A stretch of DNA of 64,000 nucleotides from Amycolatopsis rubida. GTDB lineage: Bacteria; Actinomycetota; Actinomycetes; Mycobacteriales; Pseudonocardiaceae. Both the position numbers and the translations under genes were made by a program. The notes under the pieces are model-generated. The model was not told the DNA's origin. It did not search any database and saw only the letters and a list, made by a program, of their open reading frames with translations. Location of the stretch: assembly GCF_900115345.1 (NCBI RefSeq), contig NZ_FOWC01000002.1, positions 1,054,001-1,118,000 of the forward strand, given 5' to 3'. Positions 8,420-16,699 of the stretch are shown piece after piece. Numbering within the stretch: the stretch's first letter is position 1; each line of letters opens with the position of its first letter.

Positions 8420-9762
8420 CACAAGCTCCTCCGCACCCGAACGAACGGGGCGACGTACAACAACGCCGCCGCCACGGCAATAGCCACCCCATACGGCAGC
8501 TCGACCGGACTGAGCGCGAGGTAAACCACGAAGTCCAGCCCCAGCAAAGCCGGGTACCGCCCCGGTGTGGTCCACGGCCGGGCCGCCACCACGCAATTCG
8601 TCAGCGCTGCTGGCGCCGCTCCGAGAAACATGACCGCCGGAAACACTTCCTCCGGAAGTTTGAACGCGAGGAACACCGTCGCCGCGACCGCGTGCAGCAA
8701 CGCACCGAAGATCCGAGCCACCGACGGTTCCCGCCCCGGCGGAGCAGCCGGGACGTCGGCCGTGGCAGCGACCTCGTTGCGCGCCACGGCTTCCAGGGTC
8801 TCCGGGTCGCGGCTGCAGCGACGAGCGACCGCGAACACCTCCCGGATCAGGCTCGCGGGCCCGCCGCGCACCTCCGCGAGCGCGACCCCGATGTTGTTCG
8901 CCACCACCGCGATCGACTCCGAAAGCGACGCGGTCCGGCGGAATTCCGCCCGCGGAACCACCTCTTCGAGCCGGTCGAGCAGCGGTGCGGTCTCTTCGAT
9001 AGCTCGTTCCGCGGCCGCCTGAACCCGATTTCCGTCCAGGTCTCGCCGAAGCTCTTTGAGCAACGCCTCGACCCGCCGGTACGTCCCGTCCGCGATAGCC
9101 GCCCGCGCGTCCTCGACCGCGTGCCGATCAGCTCCGAACAACGCAAGGTATCCGGTGAACCGCCGCGGCTCAGCCGAGCGCGTGGCTACTTCGATCAACG
9201 GTGCGAGCAATGCGTCCGGCAACGCCGTCCGCAGCCCGTCCACAGTGGATTCGTCGAGCCGCCGGTCACCCAGCTTCTCGACGCGGTGGTTCAGATGCCG
9301 CCAGAAGGATTCGCTGCGCAGGACCGCCGTCCAGCAGCGAGCCGCTTCGGTCCACAAGGGAGTGGGGTGGTCGTCGGTGCGGTCGGCTTCCGCATCGAGG
9401 GCTGCCGCGTAGGCGGCGACCGCGTTGTCGTGTGCGCGGTGGAGCGGGAGCGGGCATTCGCAGTCGGCGGGCAGGCCCCAGGTCCAGAAGACCTCGTCGA
9501 CGAGCCGGTGCTCGGTGTTGCCGAGCGCGTCGAAAGCCGCCCGCACCTCGTCGACGGTCGCGTCCGCGGGCACCCCGTCCGGCACCGCGCCGCCGACTTC
9601 GAGCACCCCCAGGACTCGAAGTCGCCGCTCCCGCACCTCGCGCCGCGTCGCGGCCGCGGTGAGCCCGACGATCCGGAACGGGTTGCGCCGGTACAGCTCG
9701 GGGGTCGACACCTCCCGCACCCGCGCCGCGGCGGTCCGGCCGCGCCCCTCGTTCGCTCCCAT
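8419..9762 (-). CDS. J-domain-like membrane protein, first gene of Hsp70-like operon
   Basis: 447 residues from ATG 9762. Near the N-terminus a YRRNPFRIVGL segment starts a helical domain (about 24-105) of the kind found in actinobacterial DnaJ-like proteins. I see no HPD tripeptide, so normal stimulation of Hsp70 ATPase is doubtful. A long helical middle follows, then three or four membrane helices from about residue 350 to the end, which finishes with basic residues. No good ribosome-binding site precedes 9762, so a slightly later start is possible. The promoter is not obvious because a hairpin (9782-9812) lies immediately upstream. Confidence 0.65.
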   Translation of the reverse strand: MGANEGRGRTAAARVREVSTPELYRRNPFRIVGLTAAATRREVRERRLRVLGVLEVGGAVPDGVPADATVDEVRAAFDALGNTEHRLVDEVFWTWGLPADCECPLPLHRAHDNAVAAYAAALDAEADRTDDHPTPLWTEAARCWTAVLRSESFWRHLNHRVEKLGDRRLDESTVDGLRTALPDALLAPLIEVATRSAEPRRFTGYLALFGADRHAVEDARAAIADGTYRRVEALLKELRRDLDGNRVQAAAERAIEETAPLLDRLEEVVPRAEFRRTASLSESIAVVANNIGVALAEVRGGPASLIREVFAVARRCSRDPETLEAVARNEVAATADVPAAPPGREPSVARIFGALLHAVAATVFLAFKLPEEVFPAVMFLGAAPAALTNCVVAARPWTTPGRYPALLGLDFVVYLALSPVELPYGVAIAVAAALLYVAPFVRVRRSL

Positions 9763-9781
9763 GCCCGGGAAGGTAGGGCGA

Positions 9782-9812
9782 CCCGGCTGGGAGGGGTCCC
9801 GGACCAGCCGGG
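9782..9812 (-). terminator. hairpin after LacI remnant, upstream of J-like gene
   Basis: Nine-base perfect arms (CCCGGCTGG / CCAGCCGGG) lie directly after the LacI-fragment stop codon. It looks like the old LacI terminator and now sits 20 bases in front of the J-like start. Confidence 0.5.
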
Positions 9813-10045
9813 CTAGCTGGACTCGCGCACGACCAGCGACACCGGCAGGACCTGCGCGCCCGGCGTGACGTCCTCGCCGTCCAGCAGCCCCATCAGCGTC
9901 GAGACCATCGCGTGGACCTGCTCGCGCGGATCCTGGTGCACCGAGGTCAACGGCGGCGTCATGGCCGGTGCCAGCGCCGCGTTGTCCTCGAAGCTGACCA
10001 CCGCGACGTCGCCGGGCACCTCGCGTCCGGCGTCCGACAGCGGCA
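9813..10045 (-). pseudogene. LacI-family regulator, C-terminal remnant
   Basis: About 70 residues survive of a LacI-family sugar-responsive repressor. They begin around LSDAGREVPGDVAVVSF and end LVVRESS. The helix-turn-helix and most of the effector domain are absent. Upstream of about 10045 the sequence switches to an ABC permease reading on the other strand, so a deletion joined two formerly separate genes. The fragment cannot bind DNA. The exact junction (10030-10050) is estimated from where similarity changes. Confidence 0.75.
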
Positions 10046-10540
10046 CGGTCACACTCACCACGGTGCTGTTCTCGTCGCTGGCCGGGTTCGCCTTCGCCAA
10101 ACTGCGCTTCCGCGGCCGCAACGGTTTGTTCGTGTTCATCGTGGTGACGCTCGCGGTGTCGAAGCTCGGCTGGGCGGGCGGGCTGCAGTCGGTGATCGTG
10201 CCGAACCCGGCCACCGCGTTCGGCGTGTTCTGGATGCGACAGTACACAGTGGACGCTTTGCCGTACGAACTGATCGAGGCCGCGCGCGTCGACGGATGCA
10301 GCATGATCCGGGTCTTCTGGAATGTGTGCCTGCCCGCGGTCCGCCCGGCCGCTGGTGGTGCTCGACGCGGGCAATCCGACCGTGCGGGTGGCACCGGAGA
10401 AACCGCAAAGCGGTTACTACGTCGACTATTCACGGGTGCTCGCGGGCACCACGCTGGCCACGATTCCGATCCTCATCGTCTTCCTCCTGCTCGGCCGCCA
10501 GATCGTGGCCGGGATCATGCAAGGCGCCGTGAAAGGGTGA
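10046..10540 (+). pseudogene. carbohydrate ABC permease (MalG-type), internally deleted
   Basis: Two frames together give fragments of a MalG-like permease. The first (to about 10345) has FAKLRFRGRNGLF, a segment missing around 10150 where about a dozen residues are normally present, then the EAARVDGCS motif of the EAA loop. After PAVRPA a second deletion changes frame, and the C-terminal end reads GYYVDYSRVLAGTTLATIP to AGIMQGAVKG. The N-terminal helices are lost at the LacI junction. The protein cannot be functional. Confidence 0.8.
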
Positions 10541-10542
10541 CC

Positions 10543-11735
10543 ATGTCCGCACAGCCGATCCCCGAGGTGCTCGCGTTCCCGGACGCGTTCGGCTGGGGCG
10601 CCGCCACGGCGGCCTTCCAGGTCGAAGGCTCGACCACAGTGGACGGACGCGAGACGTCCGTCTGGGATACCTTCGCTGATGCGTTCGCTCGGGCTCACCG
10701 CCTACCGGTTTTCCCTTTCCTGGCCGCGAATCCTGTCGCACGGCAAGCCGGAGCCGCGCGGAATGGACTTCTACGACCGGCTCGTGGGCGCGGGCATCCA
10801 GCCGTGGGCGACGCTGTATCACTCGGATCTTCCGCAGTCACTGGAGGATCGCGGCGGCTGGACCGCGCGCGACACCGCGTATCGGTTCGCCGAATACGCC
10901 CAGACCATCGCGGCCCGGCTCGGCGACCGCGTGGCAAGCTGGTCGACGCTGAACGAACCGTGGTGCGCGGCGATGCTCGGCTACGGCTCGGGCGTCCACG
11001 CGCCCGGCCGGACCTCGCCGGAAGGCACCGTGGCGGCGGCGCATCACCTGCTGCTGGGACACGGACTGGCGATGGACGCGCTCCGGCAGCACACGAGCAG
11101 CCCGTCCGGGATCACGCTGAACCTGTACCCGGTCGTCGCGGACTCGCCGGACGACGCCGACGCCGATGCCGCCCGCCGGATCGACGGACTCCAGAACCGG
11201 TTGTTCCTCGACCCGCTGCTGCGCGGCGGTTATCCCGCTGACCTGCGCGAGGACCTGGCGCGGTTCGGCTCCGACGCCGTGGTGCGCGACGGCGACGAGG
11301 CGGTGCTCGGCAAGCCGATCGACTGGCTGGGCGTGAACTACTACCGCGGCTACCGGGTGGCCGGTTCGGCGCGGCCGGGAAGCAGGTGCGTCCCGGCGGG
11401 CTGACCGAATCGCTGCGGGGCAAGTGCATCGGGACTATCCGCCGATGCCGTTGTACGTCACCGAAAACGGCACCGCGTATCCGGACCCGATCCGCGACGG
11501 CGAGGTATCCGACGACGACCGCATCGCCTTCCTCGACGCGCATCTGCGAGCCACGCACGACGCACTGGCCCATGGCGTTGATCTCCGCGGGTATTTCTAC
11601 TGGTCGCTGCTGGACAATTTCGAATGGGCAGAGGGGTACGCGAAGCGCTTCGGCCTGGTGCACGTCGACTTCCACACCCAGCAGCGCAGCGCGCGGTGGT
11701 ATGCGGAGGTGATCGCCCGTAACGCGGTGCGGTGA
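10543..11735 (+). pseudogene. GH1 beta-glucosidase, broken by at least three lesions
   Basis: The ATG at 10543 opens a clear GH1 start (FGWGAATAAFQVEGS). At about 10676 roughly 20 codons are missing and the frame changes to MRSLGLTAYRFSLSWPRI, continuing with the acid/base motif STLNEPW to about 11385. Short out-of-frame changes near 11385 and 11420 then lead to the nucleophile motif [11 protein letters not shown] and the normal C-terminus ending at 11735. All catalytic motifs survive but in different frames, so this is a recent pseudogene. It belonged to the same sugar-uptake operon as the permease remnant. Confidence 0.85.
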
Positions 11736-11869
11736 CCTACTCCCGGGTTCACCCGCACCGCCGGGAAAGACTTTCTCTCCGGGTTTCGCGTCACGGGGTC
11801 CGGGCGCGGCCGTCGGACCAGTGCCGGGGCTGCCCCGAACGGCCCCGCGAGCGGAGACTGGAGTGTCCG

Positions 11870-12103
11870 ATGACGGTGCGGAGCCGGGCGACCGACGAGG
11901 TCACCACGTGGCTGACCGGGGAATTCGCGGGCCGGGTGCCCGCCGAGGCGGTCAAGGTGGTGGTGCGGGCGGCCGGACGGGACCTCGACGGCAGGGTCGT
12001 CCCCGACGAGCACGGCGACCTGCTCTACCGAGTGGCGCGGGCCAGGCTGGTGCGGATGCTCGCCGCACCAGGCGAGCCGCACATCCCGCGTTCGCGCCGG
12101 TAA
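11870..12103 (+). CDS. small three-helix-bundle (dimerization domain-like) protein
   Basis: 77 residues beginning MTVRSRATDEVTTWL at ATG 11870, with GGAG eight bases upstream. The helical pattern, with VKVVVRAAGRDLDGRVVPD in the middle, resembles small actinobacterial proteins annotated as three-helix-bundle dimerization domain proteins. It has no signal peptide or membrane segment. The function is unknown. The frame is open further upstream, but those residues are Arg/Pro-rich and look non-coding. Confidence 0.65.
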   Translation: MTVRSRATDEVTTWLTGEFAGRVPAEAVKVVVRAAGRDLDGRVVPDEHGDLLYRVARARLVRMLAAPGEPHIPRSRR

Positions 12104-12201
12104 GCCGTTTGCTCCCGGATCCGCGCGGGCCTGGGAACAGATTCCGGTGGCGTGAGGTAACCAGGCGCGCGCCGACCGTGTTCGCCGCGCGCCGGAGACT
12201 G

Positions 12202-12420
12202 CTACGAGCCCGGCACCCGGCTGCTCAGCGGCGCGTGCGAACGCTCCGGCGGCCACCAGACCTGCGCGGGCGGCGGGGGAACGTCATCGTCTGGAAGCTC
12301 GAGTGCGTCCGCGCCGCTCTGCCAGCGGTTCCAGTGCACGGAACACAGTCCGCGCCACAAGGAATCCTCCGTGCAGTCCCGCCTGCGACACCTGCGTACC
12401 TGCTGCCCGCTATCAATCAC
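12202..12420 (-). CDS. small Cys/His-rich hypothetical protein
   Basis: About 72 residues with CRRRDCTEDSLWRGLCSVHW near the N-terminus. The C-x4-C ... C-x2-H spacing recalls a small zinc-binding motif seen in some actinobacterial and phage proteins. GGAG lies 8 bases before GTG 12420, which I prefer to the GTG at 12426. The C-terminal half is Pro-rich. It stands alone, and the coding call rests mainly on the metal-site pattern. Confidence 0.45.
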   Translation of the reverse strand: MIDSGQQVRRCRRRDCTEDSLWRGLCSVHWNRWQSGADALELPDDDVPPPPAQVWWPPERSHAPLSSRVPGS

Positions 12421-12694
12421 GTCCACGACTCCAAACCGCGCTCAACCTCCCCGCCGGCTCCAGTCTGCCTCGGCTCCGCCGGGAACGCCCCGTACTCGCG
12501 CCAACACAACCCTTGTGCAGCAACGGAACGGGAGATCTCACCCTACTCCAGCCACCTGCGCGCGTGCCGCGCGACCACAGTGCACTCTTTCAGCGGTTGA
12601 CGCCTTCGCCGCCCGGCGTCAGCTGTGAATCTCCTGTGCCGCAACGGAGAGTGCGCACCCGACGGCATACCGTAGATACGTCCACAATGGATGA

Positions 12695-13543
12695 TCAACG
12701 TCGCGGATGATTCGCGTCGTACTCGTGCGCGGCAGTGCGCTGAGTGCGGGCGCGCAGGAGCTGCTCGTCCGGGGAGTCGTCCACATCGGCCAGCCCGAGC
12801 GAGACCGCACGGCGGATCTGCTCGCGGTTGTCGCGCACGACGGAGGAGAAGAAGTCGTCGATCCGCGGGTCCAGAAGGACTTCCAGCAGGACCCGGAAGG
12901 ACGTGTCCACGGTGGCGCGGACGATCTCGTCGTGGAACGGCAGCCTGCGCAGTCTGCCCAGCTGCGGGTCTTCGGAGATCTTTTCGGTGATGATGGCGCG
13001 CAGTTCGGTCTTGTTCTCGTTGAGGGATTTGGCGAGGTTCTCCGGGTAGTTTCCGGTTTCGAGAACCTTGACCACCTCGTCCAGGACGGCGATGGTCACC
13101 GGTTTTTTGATGGCGCGGACGATGGGTTCGGAGAGCTTGTCCACCAGGCGGTAGGTGAACTGCTCCCCCACGGCGCGGTCGGCGGCCCTTCCCAGCCGGA
13201 TGATCAGGAGGATCACGCCGAGGACGTGATGGTTCGCGGTGAAGTCCGGGTGGGCGACGGGGATCATCGCGAAGACTTCGTACCAGGTGCGGGCCAGGAA
13301 GGCGGCGCGCCAGCCTTGTTTGCGCCAGCGGTGGAGGAGTTCCAGGAAGAAGATGCCGCAGATGACGCAGTCCGCGAGGAAGAACCAGTGGCTGATGTCC
13401 GACGGGGGCGGGCTGATGAGGAGCCAGGCCAGCATTCCGGTGGAGACGACCGCCAGGGCGAGCATGATCCAGTCGTCGGCCCGGACGTTGCCGGGGAGGA
13501 TGCCGCTGTTGAGTTCGGTACGGGCCGGACGGCCGGTGGTCAT
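12695..13543 (-). CDS. ion-channel-like membrane protein with voltage-sensor-type helices, no pore
   Basis: 282 residues from ATG 13543, with AGGGAG well placed upstream. The N-terminal third has four hydrophobic segments: about 28-46, 52-75, a WYEVFAMIPV segment, and VLGVILLIIRLGRAADR, which has arginines at its end like an S4 helix. The order matches the voltage-sensor half of cation channels. I see no P-loop or TVGYG-type filter. The last 150 residues are cytoplasmic helices with many Glu/Arg. It may be a regulatory or proton-channel-like protein. The family is not certain. Confidence 0.6.
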   Translation of the reverse strand: MTTGRPARTELNSGILPGNVRADDWIMLALAVVSTGMLAWLLISPPPSDISHWFFLADCVICGIFFLELLHRWRKQGWRAAFLARTWYEVFAMIPVAHPDFTANHHVLGVILLIIRLGRAADRAVGEQFTYRLVDKLSEPIVRAIKKPVTIAVLDEVVKVLETGNYPENLAKSLNENKTELRAIITEKISEDPQLGRLRRLPFHDEIVRATVDTSFRVLLEVLLDPRIDDFFSSVVRDNREQIRRAVSLGLADVDDSPDEQLLRARTQRTAAHEYDANHPRR

Positions 13544-13629
13544 GCTGGCTCCCTGGTCCTGGGGGTGTTGCCGGGGGTGATGATCCCATGGGAGCGCCGG
13601 TGGGGCTGGGAACGCTGGGGCGTTTTGGA

Positions 13630-13824
13630 CGGCTCGTGCTTCGCACATCGCGGGTCGGTCGCGCGGTGGGGCACCCCGAAGCTTGATTGTGCTGACGGTT
13701 TGAGGGTGCTTGTCAAGGCGGGAAAGATGCCTTGACAAGCATCCTCAGACCGCATTCTGGCTTCGTATCGGGGTGCGGGGGCGGTGTGGGTGCACCGTTC
13801 ACTGGGTGCGTTGGCTGCGGTTTC
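13630..13824. repeat. dispersed intergenic repeat, copy 1 (about 195 bp)
   Basis: This segment is nearly identical to 24541-24736, with one single-base indel (near 13746) and a few substitutions. It lies in the 507-base gap between the channel-like gene and the GH8 gene. That gap also holds a palindrome (13878-13926) and the GH8 promoter region. Short frames on both strands of the two copies translate alike only because the DNA is repeated. Confidence 0.9.
13702..13746. repeat. 18-bp-arm hairpin inside repeat copy 1
   Basis: Arms of 18 bases with one mismatch flank the nine-base loop GGGAAAGAT. The innermost 13 pairs are perfect (TGCTTGTCAAGGC / GCCTTGACAAGCA). The same hairpin occurs at 24613-24657, so the structure is conserved with the repeat. 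Confidence 0.85.
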
Positions 13825-13877
13825 GCGAGTGGGGCCAGCGGGCGCGCGGGCTGTCCGCGGAGGGACCCGTCGCTGGT

Positions 13878-13926
13878 CGTGAGGGGAACCCTCAGGGAAT
13901 CAGGGGCCGTGAGGGTTCCCCTCACG
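13878..13926. repeat. 17-bp-arm palindromic intergenic element
   Basis: Perfect 17-base arms containing GTGAGGGGAACCCTCA are separated by 15 bases including GGGAATCAGG. Related elements occur at 31609-31665 and 44766-44810, so this is a repeat family and not a gene-specific terminator. Confidence 0.8.
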
Positions 13927-13972
13927 TACCGCTACGGAACCGGTTCACCTTGGACTTCGAGGCCGGACATCT

Positions 13973-14036
13973 TGACACCAAACACCCGGTACAGCAGGCT
14001 CTTCTCACGCCGCCTAGTTAGGAAAGTTTACTAACA
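13973..14036 (+). promoter_or_regulatory. putative promoter and palindromic leader of GH8 gene
   Basis: A TTGACA hexamer at about 13973 and a symmetric element GTTAGGAAAGTTTACTAAC at 14017-14035 precede the GH8 gene, with AAGGAG downstream at the ribosome-binding position. Similar leaders precede secreted polysaccharide-degrading genes in actinobacteria, from memory. The symmetric element may be an operator or an mRNA-stabilising hairpin. Confidence 0.4.
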
Positions 14037-14050
14037 AGGAGACTCCGAAA

Positions 14051-15256
14051 ATGCCCGCTTCCCGGAAGGTGGCGTTGTTCGCCGCCGCTTCCGTCTCGCT
14101 TGCTGCTGCGCTGGCTGGCGCTGGGCCCGCTGCCGCGGCTTCCGTGGCGCGTCCGTTTCCGGCGCACGTCACCTATCAGACCGGTGTCCGCCCCTCGGTC
14201 AGTCAGACCGAGCAGGACGCCGCGGTCAAGAAGCAGTACGACTCCTGGAAGAAAACTTACCTCCGCCAGGCTTGCGGCGGTTACCTCGTCTGGGCGACCG
14301 ACGACGCGCCCAACAAGGGCACGGTTTCCGAGGCACAGGGATACGGGATGAACATCGTCCCGTTGATGGCGGGGTATGACGACCAGGCCAAGACGATTTT
14401 CGCCGGGATGTGGAAGTTCGTCCAGGACCACCGGGACAGCAAGGGGCTCTTCCAGTGGGTGATCGACGGCAAGACCTGCGAGTACGCCGACGACGGCACC
14501 CCTGACTCGGCCACCGACGGCGACCTCGACGTCGGCTACGGGCTGATTCTCGCGGACAAGCAATGGGGCGGCTACCGCTCCGCCGCCAAGGACTGGCTTG
14601 CCAAGATCTACAAGTACGACGTCGCCTCCGATGGGCATCTCAAGATCGCCGACGACGCGGGCGACGACGACACCCGGCCCTCCGACTTCATGCTTGACCA
14701 CCTGCGCGCGTTCGCGAAGTACGACACCGCGCACGACTGGAACAAGGTCGTCACCCGCACCGAGCAGCTGATCACGCAGTTCACCGCCAAGTACTCGCCG
14801 AACGCGAATCTGCTGTCGGACTTCGTGGTCGGCGCGAACACCACCAGCCCGAAACCCGCGCCCGCGGATCATCTGGAGAACCAGCCGGACAACATCGTCG
14901 GCTACAACTCCGTCCGGGTGCCTTGGCACCTGGGCACCGATGCGCTGCTGTACGGCGGCAAGGTCGCGACCGAGGTCGCCAAGAAGGAATCGGCCAGCTA
15001 CCAGAGCCACTCCGGCGGTAACCCGGCCAAGATTTATCCGCACACCAGGCTCGACGGCACGCCGACCAAGACCAGTGACCAGTCCGAGGTCGCGGCCAAC
15101 CCGGTCGGGGTCGCGGCGATGGTCGCGGGCGACCAGGCCTGGACCGATTCGCTGTGGAAGTACCTGGCGGGCAACCCCTACGACGACACCTACTACGGCG
15201 AGACCATCAAACTGCTCGTCTACCTGGTGATGTCCGGCAACTACTGGGCCCCGTGA
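14051..15256 (+). CDS. secreted glycoside hydrolase family 8 enzyme
   Basis: 401 residues with a signal peptide ending about residue 30 (AGPAAAAS). GH8 landmarks are EAQGYGMNIVPLMAG, which contains the general acid Glu, and SATDGDLDVGYGLILADKQW, which contains the ATDGD motif of the family. GH8 includes endoglucanases, lichenases, chitosanases and reducing-end xylosidases, and the substrate cannot be fixed here. It has no carbohydrate-binding module. A strong ribosome-binding site (AAGGAGAC) supports the ATG. It is a single gene convergent with the VanY-like lipoprotein. Confidence 0.9.
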   Translation: MPASRKVALFAAASVSLAAALAGAGPAAAASVARPFPAHVTYQTGVRPSVSQTEQDAAVKKQYDSWKKTYLRQACGGYLVWATDDAPNKGTVSEAQGYGMNIVPLMAGYDDQAKTIFAGMWKFVQDHRDSKGLFQWVIDGKTCEYADDGTPDSATDGDLDVGYGLILADKQWGGYRSAAKDWLAKIYKYDVASDGHLKIADDAGDDDTRPSDFMLDHLRAFAKYDTAHDWNKVVTRTEQLITQFTAKYSPNANLLSDFVVGANTTSPKPAPADHLENQPDNIVGYNSVRVPWHLGTDALLYGGKVATEVAKKESASYQSHSGGNPAKIYPHTRLDGTPTKTSDQSEVAANPVGVAAMVAGDQAWTDSLWKYLAGNPYDDTYYGETIKLLVYLVMSGNYWAP

Positions 15257-15280
15257 CCCCGGGCCCGCCCGCGCGGACGG

Positions 15281-15817
15281 CTAACCGGCGGCGTCCGTGC
15301 GGGCAGGCGGGCACGTTCCGCCTGGGGTGGTCAGCAGTTCGAAGTGCCACATCTCGTTCGCGTACACCTGGCACAGACCGTATTTCTCGCCGTGCTGGAT
15401 GAGCCAGTCGGCGGCTCGGGTGGGGGCGACATCGACGGCCTTGCCGGACACGTGCGTCGACTTTTCCGGCGTGTTCACGAACTTCCGCGCCTCTTCCAGG
15501 CTGCCGTACTTTTCGATGCCGCCGTCGAGCAGCTTCTGCTGATACTCCTTCGTCCGCCAGCCCGACGCGATGTGCATGTCCACTTTGCGCTGACGAGCGT
15601 CGGTTGCCGCCTCCTGCAACGCTTTCCGCAGCGCCGGATCGAGATTCCCGACCGCGGGGTAGCTCGTGTCGAAGGGCGTGAGCGTGACGCCTTCCGGGGC
15701 GCCGCCCTGAGCCGGGTCGTGGTCTGGATCGCCGTCGAGCGCCGGGAGACCGGAGCACCCGGCGACGACGACCGCGGGCAGCGCGAGCAACACTGGTTTG
15801 ATCTTGTTCCGCAGCAC
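15281..15817 (-). CDS. VanY-type D-alanyl-D-alanine carboxypeptidase lipoprotein (M15B)
   Basis: 178 residues from GTG 15817. A lipobox VVAGCSG places Cys21 as the lipidated residue. The zinc-peptidase signature is complete: STHVSGKAVDV provides the first His and Asp, and EMWHFE provides the catalytic Glu and last His. The family trims the terminal D-Ala from peptidoglycan stem peptides, here on the outer face of the membrane. There is no van gene context, so general wall remodelling is more likely than glycopeptide resistance. Confidence 0.85.
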   Translation of the reverse strand: MLRNKIKPVLLALPAVVVAGCSGLPALDGDPDHDPAQGGAPEGVTLTPFDTSYPAVGNLDPALRKALQEAATDARQRKVDMHIASGWRTKEYQQKLLDGGIEKYGSLEEARKFVNTPEKSTHVSGKAVDVAPTRAADWLIQHGEKYGLCQVYANEMWHFELLTTPGGTCPPARTDAAG

Positions 15818-15901
15818 GCCGCAACTATCGCGAGCGGGTGTCCCCGGAGGGTTCGGCGAACGTCCGCGCCGCGTAACAAGACCGCATGATCAGGTAACGC
15901 C

Positions 15902-16699
15902 TCAGGCAGTCAGCCCGATCCCCGCTTCGGCGGTGTTGACCAGGAAGGTCAGCGTCTCGTAGAAGTACAGCTCCACAGTGGACGCGTCGTGGCTGGAGTA
16001 CCCGATGGACAGATCCTGTCCGAAGTGGAGCTCGTAGTCGCCGCCGCGGGTGGACAGGACACAGGCGCCGCTGATCGCGGGCGTGCGGATGAGTTCGCCG
16101 TCCACGATCTGCTTCAGGTGTTCCAGCACCGGATAACCGTGGTTGGCCGCCTCGTACGCGGCGGTGAACTCGTCGTCGCTGAGCAGGACGGTGTACGGCC
16201 CGGCCACGCCCGCGTCGCGCAGTTCGGCGATCGCGTCTCCGATCGCCTTCGGATAGCTCGGGGCCTCCGACGGCAGCGCGATCGGCGACAACGACGAAGC
16301 CGGCCGGATCCCGGTGATGCCCGCTTCGGCGAAACCGTCGAGCACGATCCGGTCCTCGGCGTACGCGATCTGCTGCGCGGCGTCCTTCACCGGCTGCCAG
16401 TCCGCGTCTTTCGCGCCCCACTCGACCGAATCGACTTCCTCGCGCGAGACCGTGAACGGCACCCGCAGCTCCACGATCCGCTGTGCCGTGCGCAGGCTCG
16501 TCGCGACGCCGTCGAACTTGCCGCCGACGCGCTCGCGGCGTCCGGTGCCGATCGCGGCGAGCGCCGGGTCATCGGTGACGACGACGTCGACCACTCGGCG
16601 CGCCGCGGCGAACTCGGCGAAGGTGCGCTTCGCCTCCTCCTCCAGGTCCGCCCACGCGGCGGCGGAGATCGGGGCGAGTTCGCGATGCAGGTTGTTCAT
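15902..16699 (-). CDS. family 1 encapsulin shell protein
   Basis: 265 residues from ATG 16699, with AAGGAG upstream. The HK97-fold encapsulin/linocin pattern is clear: MNNLHRELAPISAAAW at the start, RVVDVVVTDDPALAAIGTG, and a C-terminal LYFYETLTFLVNTAEAG segment. Encapsulins self-assemble into closed protein compartments that enclose enzymes carrying a short C-terminal tag. The ATG overlaps the stop of the upstream DyP peroxidase (ATGA), so cargo and shell are co-translated. Codon use matches the neighbours. Confidence 0.95.
   Translation of the reverse strand: MNNLHRELAPISAAAWADLEEEAKRTFAEFAAARRVVDVVVTDDPALAAIGTGRRERVGGKFDGVATSLRTAQRIVELRVPFTVSREEVDSVEWGAKDADWQPVKDAAQQIAYAEDRIVLDGFAEAGITGIRPASSLSPIALPSEAPSYPKAIGDAIAELRDAGVAGPYTVLLSDDEFTAAYEAANHGYPVLEHLKQIVDGELIRTPAISGACVLSTRGGDYELHFGQDLSIGYSSHDASTVELYFYETLTFLVNTAEAGIGLTA

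Noticed and set aside
12427..12694. Short frames in the gap before the channel-like gene
   Set aside because: No start with ribosome-binding site, no motif, and low complexity of translations. I see nothing supportable in this stretch.
15281..15817. VanY-like gene as evidence for a glycopeptide-resistance operon
   Set aside because: No vanH, vanA, vanX or VanRS-type genes are nearby. It is a single lipoprotein gene.
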